From NCBI GenBank assembly GCA_947683625.1, contig CANTUR010000529.1:62001-126000 (forward strand): a stretch of DNA of 64,000 bases, given 5' to 3'. The position numbers and the translations under genes were made by a program. This DNA comes from Mallotus nudiflorus (Eukaryota; Streptophyta; Magnoliopsida; Malpighiales; Euphorbiaceae). Of this stretch, positions 12,768-24,025 are shown piece by piece (position 1 is the stretch's first letter; each line of letters opens with the position of its first letter). The notes beneath the pieces were generated by a model. The model worked only from the letters and a program-made list of their open reading frames with translations, had not been told where the DNA came from and ran no database searches.

Positions 12768-14764
12768 GGAGTAAAATCCCTAAATTTTTGCAACCTCAAC
12801 AATGAATATCATTAGCCATCATGCTTTCCATAACTCCAAAAATATTCTTTTATCTGACTTTTGGCAGTGAATTGGCCCCGAGTACACAAAGGTCAACCTA
12901 GGATATGTAGTTCCACTACCGGTGCTAACTAGCCTCAAATACCTTATAGGTCAATCGATGATTCACAATCACACCCCTTTTATCTATCATTCACCATAAC
13001 CATAATTTTCGTATTCAGAATCAGTCAACGTTCAAAACCTAATTTTAGCATACTATTGTGTAACAGCCCTAGTGTGACCCACTAGATGGTACGTTCTACA
13101 ACTATAGTCCAAAACATTGTTTATCATAAAAATAATGAAAATTCATAATAAAATATGACAGCATAAATATAATTCAAAATAAATATTATCAATTATATAT
13201 ATGGAAACATATATATAAATATTAACAATAATAAATATGAATTAAAGAAATGAGCATAATTAAATTCATATTACTAAAAAATATATGAATGCTCATAATA
13301 TTAATCTACATGCAATGTATACATATGATAATAACTCATTGTTCTATCGCACTTCTCGACTCTGGCTCGGTTGGCCTGGTTCGATAGGCTTAGCACATGG
13401 AGCAACTAAGGAAAATAATCAAATAATCAAATAATAAAATATTGGAATCGAAATCCTAATTGTACTTCTAGAATTTCTAAAGAACGATTCAATCTAAAAC
13501 ACGACTTAACAAAATTCAAAAACTCGAGACTGACCTGATGTCACGTTTTATGAGAATTCTATCGAAAATTTGGTTGAATCTCCTTAGACATCTCTCTACT
13601 AAAAGTAGAGCCAATTCTGCACGTAAACACACTTCAAATATACACACAGCTCAACTTCTTGGGTTGGACCCCCGAACTACATAAATTGCCCAACCGAGAA
13701 CCAAAATACACAAAAATCAATAATATAATAATAAATATTAATAATTCACTAAAGTCCATCAAAATCAATAAAATACCACAACTTAACTTATTTACATAAT
13801 AAAAAACTAAAGATATTTATTTTCAAAATAATAACTAATAAAACCCCAATATAATTAATAATATTAATAAAAATCCATTTTTCAAACATTCAAAATTAAA
13901 TAGCATATTTTACCAATAATTATTGAAATTGCTCAAATATATAATAAAAATAGCTAAAATTTCTTTTAATCATAAAAATAATAAATAAAACTATTATTTG
14001 AATATATTTCTAGAAACTATTATTAATTAGCTAAAAATAGTAAATAATTCCTAAAAATTATTTTAATACTATTTATTACTCAAAAATTATCCAAAACATA
14101 ATAATTAACAATAATTTCAATTAAAATACAAAATTTACTAATTTATACTAATTTTTCCAAAAATCAAATTTTTACATAAACATTCAAAAATTTATAACAA
14201 ATAATCAGAACATAATTTCAATAAACTTCCTTAACAAAATATGCTTAAAATAGTCCATATAATTTATTAAAAATATAATTTTTTCGAGCTCGGAACAAAA
14301 ACCCCTGAGCCCTGAAATTCAAAATTCTGAGAAAAATAAATAAAAATCACATTTAGCTTCCTCACAACCTTTACAACAATCAATCTCAAAGCAACAATAG
14401 CTAATAAAATCAAATAAAGGCTTAAATAATGAAAAACTCAAAATACTAAAAAATGAATGATACAAAAACGGGATAGTTACCAGAATCGAAACTTGAAACG
14501 ATTAGAAAATTTGAGAAGTCCAGAGGATGAGCTTCCAAAAGAGCCCAACGTCGACCTCCATTGTCACCAAAATCGTCTTCAGTGAGCAATGGAAGTTCTA
14601 ACAAAAAAAAAATAACCAAGAAAGAAAGAAAAGAAAAAGAAAGAAGAATTAGGGGGGAGGGGGGGTTGGTTTTAGGTACTAGACATTTAACCTTTTTTTT
14701 TTAAGCATAAAAAGTCAAAACTTAAAAAATAATAATATTTTATTTAAAATATCCTCTCTCACTA

Positions 14765-14835
<71 letters not shown>

Positions 14836-15062
14836 CAATTTATTTAATTTAATAAAATCACTCAACTAAATAATTATTAAAAATAAAAATTAAACTTTAA
14901 TTTCATAAATAATAAAAATAAAAATATTAAAATAATATTCAACACTAAATATTCAAATTTAATTTCACAAAATAATTAAATATTATAATTTAATAAAATA
15001 ATTATTAACACTGTAAATCCCATAAATTATTTTAATAATTTATAAAATTTTGGGTTATAACA
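12768..15062 (-). mobile_element. H1 LTR, main fragment and 5' (sense) terminus
   Basis: Continues the LTR begun at 5340 after removal of PB (GAGTAGAGGATC joins GGAGTAAAATCCCTAAAT). It ends GGGTTATAACA at 15062, a diverged terminus (sense TGTTATAACCC). The 54-bp module is decayed (12860-12960), so this is among the oldest copies. It holds a G-rich tract at 14651-14667 and a (TA)n tract at 14769-14833. Bases from 14372 to its end are repeated at 62013-62672. Confidence 0.8.
14769..14833. repeat. (TA)n microsatellite
   Basis: About 65 bp of TA in H1. The second copy of this region (near 62417-62442) has a much shorter tract preceded by CACCACAA, so the tract changed after the duplication. Confidence 0.9.
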
Positions 15063-15622
15063 AATTACCTCTAGGCAATTGTAGCAAGAGCAACGACATC
15101 ATATTCAGCAGAAGTCCAAAAGTACCAAAAATACATTTACTTGAACTATATTTCTAATTAAGTAAGATTAAACTATTTTGTTGACTTAAACTCTGGTCAA
15201 AGTATTTTGATTTATGGATTGATTTTTGATACTTGAAACTATATCTCAGGTAATGCAAGTTCCATAGGAATTAGAAGTCCAATATTGTGAATCAAGTTAT
15301 ACTGGAACTTATGTTGCTCTATTAACAACTTATTGATTTTGGTTTGTTAACATTTCATTTAAGGTCAATATTTTAGTTGTAAGCCTTAACCTAAATATAT
15401 ATTGCATATATGTTTTTATTGCTACTTTTTTCTTCCTAATTTTCAAGGTATTTTTAGCACCATAGAAAATTTCCATAAAATTACTTTCATTACAATACTT
15501 GAAACTTGAAGTTATAGCCAAGGACATGTCATATACAAATCATAAATCAAGCTATGAAAAAAACCAAGGAAATTACAAGCATTGTATAAGCCACGTATAT
15601 CTTCTTCCTTGATTTTTCAACT
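15063..15622. other. Non-LTR spacer downstream of the GRF pseudogene
   Basis: About 560 bp that match no LTR segment here. On the minus strand they follow the GRF stop codon, so they may be its 3' untranslated region and flank. The end nearest the LTR (15063-15130) translates on the minus strand, with stops, to a short stretch with SAEY..VALAT, weakly like the RNase H end of a Ty1/copia element; this is not enough to call one. The whole spacer recurs at 62673-63232. Confidence 0.6.
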
Positions 15623-15687
15623 TCAGTCCCATTGTTTTTCTTTAGTCCTTGATTTTTCCACTTCAGGCCAATTGTTTTTCTTTAGTC
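15608..15687. repeat. 40-bp tandem repeat at the GRF C-terminus
   Basis: Two 40-bp units, 15608-15647 and 15648-15687, each beginning CTTGATTTTTC and ending TTCTTTAGTC on the plus strand, with a few substitutions between them. They encode the end of the open frame; the stop codon (TGA, plus-strand TCA at 15623-15625) lies in the gene-distal unit. Both units are also in the second copy. Confidence 0.9.
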
Positions 15688-15869
15688 TTTGTAATTCTGT
15701 CCATAACTCTGCAATCTCTCTCTTAACATCACCAATTAGCACCATTCCTTTGCAATTTGCCTTCAATTGTTTATTTTCAACTACTAATACTTTATTCACT
15801 AATTTCAACATGTTAATAACCTCCTTCCCTCTTTTGCTCATTGCCTCATCATGCCAAAGGAAAAAAACT
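15623..15869 (-). pseudogene. GRF-type zinc-finger gene, exon 2 (distal part)
   Basis: On the minus strand the frame reads FFLWHDEAMSKRGKEVINML, then a charged, Leu-rich stretch (KLVNK.LVVENKQLK, then REIAELWTELQRLKK), and ends EKQWD-stop. The F.WHDE segment followed by a predicted coiled coil is the usual tail of plant GRF zinc-finger proteins, small nucleic-acid-binding proteins whose domain ends in a CG[YF]F.W block. The Cys-Gly of that block is across the M2 insertion, at 25576-25592. This copy has seven A where the second copy has six (frameshift) and AAACT where the intact flank has AAACC. Function in the plant is not known from the sequence. The gene is dead: split by an LTR, with a stop in exon 1. 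It could instead be a fragment carried by a DNA transposon, but no terminal inverted repeats were seen. Confidence 0.7.
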
Positions 15870-17733
15870 TGTCATGACCTAAATCAGGGAGTCATGATCG
15901 GCACTAGGGAATGAGAATTCTTTCGAATCCAGAACCCGTAATAAGTCTTAAAAATAAAAAGCATGCAATAAATAAATAAAAATATACCATAATTAAAATT
16001 TAAGTATATTTAAAAATAAATATGTAACTGTCATATCATAAAATAAAAATATTTTCATATAATATTCAGAGAAAGGTCTCATACAAAAGTAACATTCAAC
16101 AGATACAAAGCACTACTACTACAGTTTTCTAGAATACAATAAAAGTTTAGATAAATGATTTACATAATCTAGTCGGGGCTGAAGCAGTCCAGCGTAGAGA
16201 TCTACTACTGAGGTCTGATGATGAGGAATCTCCTGAAAAAAATATTGAGGGGAGTCAGACCTCAATGAGTGAATTATTATAATATATATACATGCAATCT
16301 GAAACATATCCAGTCAGACATTAGTATATATATATACACACACACACACATTTCATATAGATGCTAAAATCCACTTTTATATTTATAAATGTAGAAAACA
16401 CTTATTTAGGTGAAGGATCAAATAGAACCCTAAATATTCGCAACCTCAAACAAATATCTCACTAGCCATGTAGGCTTACTTAATTCCAAATAAATTCTCT
16501 TATTCCATTTTGGATAGTAGACTGGTCCCGAGACACTAAGTCAACTGATCTCCAACAGTCTTACAGTCAATGTGATTGGCCCCGAGACACTAGGTCAATT
16601 GAGCTCCACCTAGCACACTATTCAGTCATATCAAATTTTAATAATAAATCAATCAAATGCTCCTCAAATAATTCTCACAATACATACCCTAAAGTCTAAC
16701 AAACCAGTACATATACAATCCTAATGCAGCCCACTAGGTAGTACGTTCTATTGATATCCTTCGAATAAAATGTATATTTATGGAAAATAAATAAATGCAT
16801 AATTAAACATAAATAACATTCATAACAAATAAATATACCATATATATACCAGAAATATACTGAAAATATATTAAATATATTTCAAGTACATATATGCTAC
16901 ATATAACTAAAATCAACCATAAATATACCAAATATGTATGACACATATATACCAAATATATACTAAAAACAAATTAAGCATATATGTAAAATATACTAAA
17001 AATATACCAAAAGTATAGTAAAAATATACTTATTCATTTAATAAAAAAAATTCATGTTTAAACTTATATTAAAATATAAAAACTTATAATCATGCATCTA
17101 TATGCAATGTATATATAAAATAATAACTCACAAGTTCGCGCTCCTCGAGATTGGCTCAATGCGGCCGGTCCGATAGGCCCTCAGTCTCGACGAAACTAGA
17201 AAATAAATAATAATAACAAATTAGAATAAATTCCTAACTTATACTTCTAAAAGAGACTCAATCTAGGAATACAAAACTTAGACAGAAATAGAAATTCAGG
17301 ATCGAGCCAACGTCATTTTTTTATGAGAATTCTACGAAAAATTCAACAAAACCTCCTATGTAAAATGGACATCTCTCTACTAAAAAGTAAAGTCGATCCT
17401 GCAAGAAAAATACACTTCTAACACATACGGCTCAACACCTCGGGTTGGGATCTTGAACTGCACAATTTTCCAATCGAGGTTCACAATTCACCAAAAATAC
17501 AAATAAAATAATAAATATATTAAAAATCATTAAATTCCATAAAATGCCCATAAAATGTCAATATATAATATATTTAAACATTAAAACACTAAATACAATT
17601 ATTTTCACAATAATTAAATAAAATCTCAAATATTAATATAATATTAATAAAAATCCAATTTTTCAATAATTCCACATAAAATAGTAAAATTTCATTTTTA
17701 TATATTCAAATAGCTTAAATAGCCTAAATATGT

Positions 17734-20700
17734 TGTAATATCCCGTGTTTTTAAAATATTTTTACACTGTACCGGGATATGCAGTGTTAATAATTTCCAT
17801 ATATATATTATATGATATTTTTACGAGTTGGTATGTATTTAAAACCTATTTTAATTATTGTGTATTATTTACAGTACTTTACGTAAAATTTTCCCGGGAC
17901 TTGCATTTTCGGGGAAATTTTCACGTAAATAATTTATTATTAATTATTTTAAATATATTTTCGGACTTGCATGAACTCATACGTATTTTTAAATTACTAA
18001 ATAGAACCTATGTGTGTATATATTTATTTAATTAGGGTTTAATATATATTACCCTAATATTTTATTATTATTTGTTTATTAAATTAATATAATAATGTGT
18101 GGTGTGCAATTTTTCCACATATTTTATTTATACACTATATTATAATATATACATAATATTTTATTATTTCTTTTTCCTTTTTCTTTTTTCTTTTTCTTTT
18201 TCTTTTCTTTTTCTTTTTCTTTTTCTTTTTCTTTTCTTTTCTTTTTCTTCTTCTTCTTCTTCTTCTTCTTCTTCTTCTTCTTCTTCTTCTTCTTCTCCTT
18301 CTCGCACGACCCCTTCCTCTTACAGCTGCAACTCCCGATCCCCCACCATCGGTGTGCCGCCAGCAGCTCCACCTTCCCCAGCCATCCACTCCGCCGCCCC
18401 TAGCCTCCTTCCCCGGCGCCGACAAGCCCCATTTTCTTCTTTTGGTCAAAACTTCTTCTCCTCGCCGTCGACCACGATTCCAGCCATCATTTTTGATACC
18501 GCCAGTCTCTTTCTTCTCCTTGAGCTCTAGTGAGTGTGATTCTAGCTTTGGTTTGAGCTTAAATGGTCTTGATTTGCTTAGGTTTTGAATTTTCGAATTC
18601 GGCCATATTAGGGTTTTCGATTTTGTTGAGCTTTGAATTGATTGATTCATGAAAATTACCTTCACAAATGTTGTTCCCCTTAGCTTAATATACATGTATG
18701 AATTTTTTTAGAATTTTTGGAGATTATTTGGATTTTTGGGTATTTTTGAATATTTTAATATTATTTTCTAATTTCGGAAATTAATTATTTAAATTATGAA
18801 ATTGTGTTTTATGGTTAAATTAGGTATTTAAATGAATTATAGGAATTTATTTGGAATTTTTATGAATTTCTAAGTATTTATTTTGAATTATTTGAGTTTA
18901 TGTAATTTTGGGAAAATTAGGTTAAATGTGTTTTTATTTGAATTTAATTGGTTAATTGAGTTTAATTATTAATATTATTGATAAATATGTTGATAAAATT
19001 AATTTTGGATAATTATACTATTTTTGGTGAATTTTTGAAGTAATTATAGTATATTTATATATATAGGGGTATTTTGGTAATTTTACATAAAATTGGCTAA
19101 AAATGTAATTTAATTGGTTTTAATAGTTATTTAAGGTATAAAAATGATTTCTACAAAATTATTTAATATTTTTAACTAATTAAAAACTATTTTTCATGAA
19201 TTATTTTCAATTATATATATAATATACGATTTTTCTAATAAAATGAGTTTCTATCGGTTTTTAATGTGTTTAAAGGATAATTATGTAATTTCTACATATA
19301 AAATGAATTTCTATTATTTAAGGGTATTTTTTGGTATTTTCAGAATTGTTCTGTGTTTGTGGACCCCGATCGGTAGACTGAAGTTTGGAGTCCGACCGAG
19401 GGGTTGTGGATTTGTGTTGAGCTTGTTTTTTGAAGTGTGTTTCTTTGCAGGGTCGGCTCTACTCTTTGAGTAGAGAGATGTCCATTTTACAGGGGAGATT
19501 CTGCCAAATTTTTGGTAGAATTCTCGTAAAACGTGATGTCCGGTCGAACCCTAATCTCAATTCTGTGTTTAATATTCTAGATCGAATTCTAGGATTTCTA
19601 TTAGGGTTATTCTAATGTCAGTTATTTATTGTTTGTTTAGTTGCACTGAGACCGAGGGCTAGTGGACCAGGCCCGTCGGATCCATCTCGTGGAGCGCACT
19701 AATTTGTGAGTTACTATTTTATATATATGTGCTTTAGGATGCATGATTTTAGAAATACATGTTTCATTTTGACTAAATATGCATAAATAACGTGATTTGT
19801 ATTTAAGTATATTTTGGTATATATTAAATTATATGCATGTTTTATGAATAAATTATATTTAAAGATGTTTTTAAATATATTCGAGCTTAATTTATGATTT
19901 AATTGGATTTATTTGACGTATATATACTCGAAATATACCTGGTTTACTTTTGGTATATTTTCGGTATATATATGGTTTATATGGTTGTTTTATTTAATTT
20001 CATGCATCATTTATTTGTGAATGGATGTTTTATATTTATTAATGAAGGATATCGATAGAACGTGCTACCTAGTGGGCAGCACTAGGACCGAGTACGTATC
20101 GGTGCGCCTATAGCATTTAGGCTATATTACTAACCATTTGCGGATATTGATTGGATATGATTATTGATGTGTGAGATATAGTTTGGAGGTGTGATTGCTG
20201 GAGCTTGGTTGACCCAAGTGTCTCGGGGCCAATCACATTGGTAGTTAGACTGCTGGAGCTCGGTCGACTTAGTGTCTCGGGGCCAGTCTACTGTCTAAAT
20301 GGATTAAGTGGATATATTTGGATTAAGCGAGCCTGGTATGGCTAGAGTGTTGTCTAACACTGATTGAGGTTGCAATATCATAGGGTTCTATTTGATCCTT
20401 CATAAACTGTGATTTTCAATAAAAATATATATAAATGATTTTTACTGCATCTGTGTGAATTTGCCTGTATATATACATATTATATATAGTGTTGACTGTA
20501 TGCATTGTCATTTAGTGTGTATGTATATATATTATAGTAATTCACTCAATGAGGTCTGACTCCCCTCCGTTGATAATTTTTCAGGAGAGTCAACATCTTT
20601 AGACCTCAGTAGCAGGCCTGTACGCCGGATTTCGTCCGCCCCCGGCTTCTTTGTGTAAACTGCTTACTTGAGTCTTATTTTTATAATCTAGACACTACAG

Positions 20701-20985
20701 TAGTTGTAAATTTATTGTGGGATTTTATGTATTTTATTTATGTGAGATGTTGTATCATGTGAATTGGATTTGTATTAAAAGATATATATATATATGAGAT
20801 GAGATTTAACTTAAATCCAGTTGGTGAAAATACTATTGTGTTATTTATGATTTCCATTTCCGCTGCATTATATATTGTTATTACTATTGCATGTTTATTT
20901 TATTTTTAGGCTTGCTACGGGTTCCGGATTCGAAAGAATTCCCGTTCCCTAGCGCCGGTCATGGCCCCTGTTTTGGGTCGTGACA
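17734..20985 (+). mobile_element. P3: solo LTR in M2
   Basis: 3252 bp from TGTAATATCCCG to GGGTCGTGACA, flanked by perfect TATGT duplications (17729-17733, 20986-20990). It is a well-kept copy and useful as reference: terminal stem-loops 17738-17786; pyrimidine repeats 18172-18299; G+C-richer island 18300-18560; hairpins 19370-19412 and 19457-19475; CCTAGTG hairpin near 20070-20088; 54-bp pair 20189-20295; TATA-like box 20523-20535. A serine-coding frame at 18099-18530 comes only from TTC repeats and is not a gene. Confidence 0.95.
18172..18299 (+). repeat. (TTTTTC)n followed by (TTC)n
   Basis: A degenerate TTTTTC/TTTTC array passing into about 18 TTC triplets. Related (AAG)n runs are seen in M1 (2481-2500) and near 25200-25243, at a corresponding place at the edge of the G+C-richer island. 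Confidence 0.9.
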
Positions 20986-21397
20986 TATGTATTAAAAGTA
21001 ATTAAAAATCCATTTAATCACCAAAATAGTAAATAATATTGTAATATCCCGAGTTTTTTAAATAATTTTAAACTGCATCGGGATATGCAGTATTAATAAT
21101 TTTAATATGTATTTCTGGTTATTTAATTAGTTTATTATTTATTAAAGTTGTTTTAAATTATTTTAAGATTTCTACGTAAAATTTTTCCGAGAATTTTATT
21201 TTTAGGAAAATTCAAACCTAAATAAATAATTATTAATTATATTGGTTAGGTTTTGTGAATTTGCATGAGTCCATGCACGATTTTAATTGTTGTATTAATA
21301 TACATACATATACATGCATATATATACACATATTTAATAAATTAGGGTTTATTTTTAATTAAACCTATATTATATAGTTTTAATAAATTAATGTGTA

Positions 21398-21428
<31 letters not shown>

Positions 21429-21558
21429 ATTATATACCTAATATATTTAATTAAACCTAATATTATATATGTATATAATATTAGGTTGATTTTTTTATAT
21501 GTGTGGTGTACAAATATTTTGAATATAATAATATATATTAGAATAATTAACGTTAAAG

Positions 21559-21603
<45 letters not shown>

Positions 21604-23562
21604 AAAATTAGAAGTTTGTCAAATTTACCAAAGTTGCCACCAGATCCTCTCAAAATGCCCGACGCCTTCCCAACCATTTCTGGCCATTGCCAAGCCTTCC
21701 CCTTGCCATCGGTGTGCATCTTGGGCGTGCCACCATCGTCCCAGCCAGCTCCATCATCTTCTCCGACGTTGTTTCGTCAGAAACTCGAAACCTCCATTAA
21801 TTCTGTTCTCCTTCGTCCGGGCACCCGTTCTTGATGATTCTGATGTGGTTTTGCTCCTAGAACTCCATAGAAGCTAATTCTAAGCTCCTTGTAGCTTGAA
21901 AGCTCGATTTGGTAAGGATTTAAGCTTGATTTTCATTTCAGCCACTTTAAGTTTTTGATTTTTTTGAACTTTGATTCTAATGATTCAAGCTAACTTCCTT
22001 CACAAAGATTGATTCTCTTAGCTCAATCTACATCCTGTAATTTGTGTGGAAGTTTTGGGAATTATTTTGATTTTTGTGAAGTTTTTATTATTTTATTAAT
22101 ATTTTCTCATTTTCGTAAATTAATTAATTAAATTATGAAATTGTGATTTATGGTGTTTATAGGTGTTAAATTGAATTTTAGAAATTTATTTGCAATTTTT
22201 TTTATTTTTGTATAATTATTATGAATTTATTTAGTTTAGGTGATTTTTAGAAAATTAGGTTAAATAAGTATTTTGTTAAAATTAATTGGTTAATTGAGTA
22301 TAATTATTGATTTTATTGAATTATATGTTGAGAAATTAATTTTTGAGTAATTATATTATTTTTAGTGAATTTTTGTATAATTATTGTATATTATGTGAAA
22401 TTATATATAACTAGGGGTATTTTGGTAATTTGGTACTAAATTGGTTAAAAATTAAATTAAATTGGTTTTAATAATTATTTGAGGTATAAAAATGATTTTT
22501 ACAAAGTATTTGCTATCTTAACTAATTAAAACTATTTTTCGTAAATTATTTTCAAATTATATATAATATACTATTTTTGTAAATAAATGAGTTTTTATTG
22601 ATTTTTAATATGTTTTAGGGCTAATTATGTAATTTGGAATTATAAAATGAATTTTGGTTAATATTTATGAATTTATCGAGAATTATTGATTTTTAATAAT
22701 ATTTCATTAAAATTAGGGTTTTTATGTATTTATTGGTGAAATAATTATTTTCAGTGTTTTAAATATCTAATTTGCTATATTTTGATTATTGAAGGGTATT
22801 TTTGGTATTTCTAGCATTTTAATGTATTATGTGTTTATTTCGTGAATTGTGAACTTCGGTCGGTGGAATTGTAGTTTGGGAGTTCGATCGAGGGGTTGTG
22901 TGGCTGTATATTTTCGTAGTGTGTTTTCTTGCAAGACCGGCTCTACTTTTTAAGTAAAGAGATGTCCATTTTACAAGGGAGGTTCTGCCGAATTTTTGAT
23001 AGAATTCTTGTAAAATGTGACATCCGGTCGAATTCCTATTCCTATTATGTATCCAGTATTCTAGATTGAGTCTCTAGAATTTCGTTAGATTTATTCTAAT
23101 TTCGTGTTGTCGTTTGTTTGTTTAGTTATGCCGAGACCAAGGCCTAGTGGACTAGGCCCGTCAGACCCGTCTCGTGGAGTGCATAACTGTGAGTTGTTAT
23201 TTTATATATACGTGTTTTAGGATTGCATGTTTTAGAAATGTATGTTTAAATTTTATGAATTATGCATAAATGGTTTAATAATTGCTTAGGTTTATTTTAG
23301 GTATATTTTAAATTAAATGCATGTTTTATTATTGAATTATACTTTAAATATTTTTAAGTATATATATAGTTTATTTTTGGTTTATTTTATAATTAAATTG
23401 AATTTATTTGACATATATATACTCAAAATATACTTGATTTATTTTTGGTATATTTCTAGTATATATATGGTTTATATTGTTATTTTAATTAAATTCATGC
23501 ATCATTTATTTCATGAATGTATGGATTTATTTTTAAATGAAGGATATCAATAGAACGTGCTA

Positions 23563-23581
23563 CCTAGTGGGCAGCACTAGG
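23563..23581 (+). other. Conserved LTR hairpin CCTAGTG/CACTAGG
   Basis: Seven-base arms CCTAGTG and CACTAGG around the loop GGCAG. The same inverted repeat, in an island reading ATAGAACGTGCTACC...GACCGAGTACGTACCGG, is found in nearly every LTR of the window on its sense strand. Confidence 0.8.
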
Positions 23582-23682
23582 ACTGAGTACATACCGGTAT
23601 GACGATAGAATTTATGTTAAATTACTAACCTATTGTGGGTATTAATTGGATTGACTGGATTGATGTGTGATGTGATTTGAGA

Positions 23683-23788
23683 GTGTGATTGTTGGAGCTC
23701 GGTTGACCAAATGTCTTGGGGCCAATCACACTGACAGTCAGACTGTTGGAGCTCGGTTGACTTAGTGTCTCGGGGCCAGTCTACTGTC
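23683..23788 (+). repeat. 54-bp twin-hairpin repeat module (reference copy)
   Basis: Two units with cores GGAGCTCGGTTGAC at 23694 and 23748 (period 54). Unit 1 lies between perfect 9-base inverted arms GTGTGATTG (23683-23691) and CAATCACAC (23723-23731). Unit 2 lies between GACAGTCAGACTG (23733-23745) and CAGTCTACTGTC (23777-23788), complementary over 12 bases with one bulged C. The loops are alike while the arms differ. Present in almost all LTRs here. Confidence 0.85.
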
Positions 23789-24012
23789 CAAATGGAATAA
23801 GTGAATTTATTTGGAATAAGTGAGCCTGTATGGCTAGAGTGTTGTCTAACACTATTTGAGGTTGCAATCATCTAGGGTTCTATTTGATCCTTCATAAACG
23901 GTTATTATTTTCAGAGTTATATAAAATGATTTTGTTGCATCCGTGTATAGTTGCTTGTATGTATACTTATTATATACGATTGAATGTGTGCATTGTCATT
24001 TAGCTATGCATG

Positions 24013-24025
24013 TATATATATTATA
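24013..24025 (+). promoter_or_regulatory. Candidate LTR TATA box
   Basis: TATATATATTATA, followed after some 10 bases by the conserved TTCACTCAGTGAGGTCTGAC and TCCCC. The arrangement is kept in all LTRs and lies about 420 bp before the LTR end, which would make most of the LTR U3. It is A+T-rich in an A+T-rich background, so the call rests on position and conservation only. Confidence 0.4.

Noticed and set aside
14651..14667. G-rich tract as a G-quadruplex regulator (also 62290-62306)
   Set aside because: Two G runs only, old decaying LTR, no equivalent in younger copies.
15063..15130. Possible Ty1/copia RNase H remnant (SAEY..VALAT on the minus strand)
   Set aside because: Only about 15 residues with an in-frame stop and no neighbouring copia domain; could be chance.
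18099..18530. A 143-codon frame rich in Phe, Leu and Ser
   Set aside because: It is made by the TTTTTC and TTC repeats of LTR P3; the frame is not kept in other LTRs and there is no codon pattern of a gene.
18530..19450. Another splice-like pair in the LTR (GTGAGTGTG donor and TTCTTTGCAG acceptor)
   Set aside because: Striking in P3 and M1, but the donor is lost in P4, P5 and the array, and the acceptor in P4; weaker than the GTGAGTT/TTTTTCAG pair.
23683..23788. CRISPR-like or tRNA-like reading of the 54-bp repeats
   Set aside because: Only two or three units, no variable spacers, no cloverleaf, and the repeats belong to LTRs of a plant retrotransposon.
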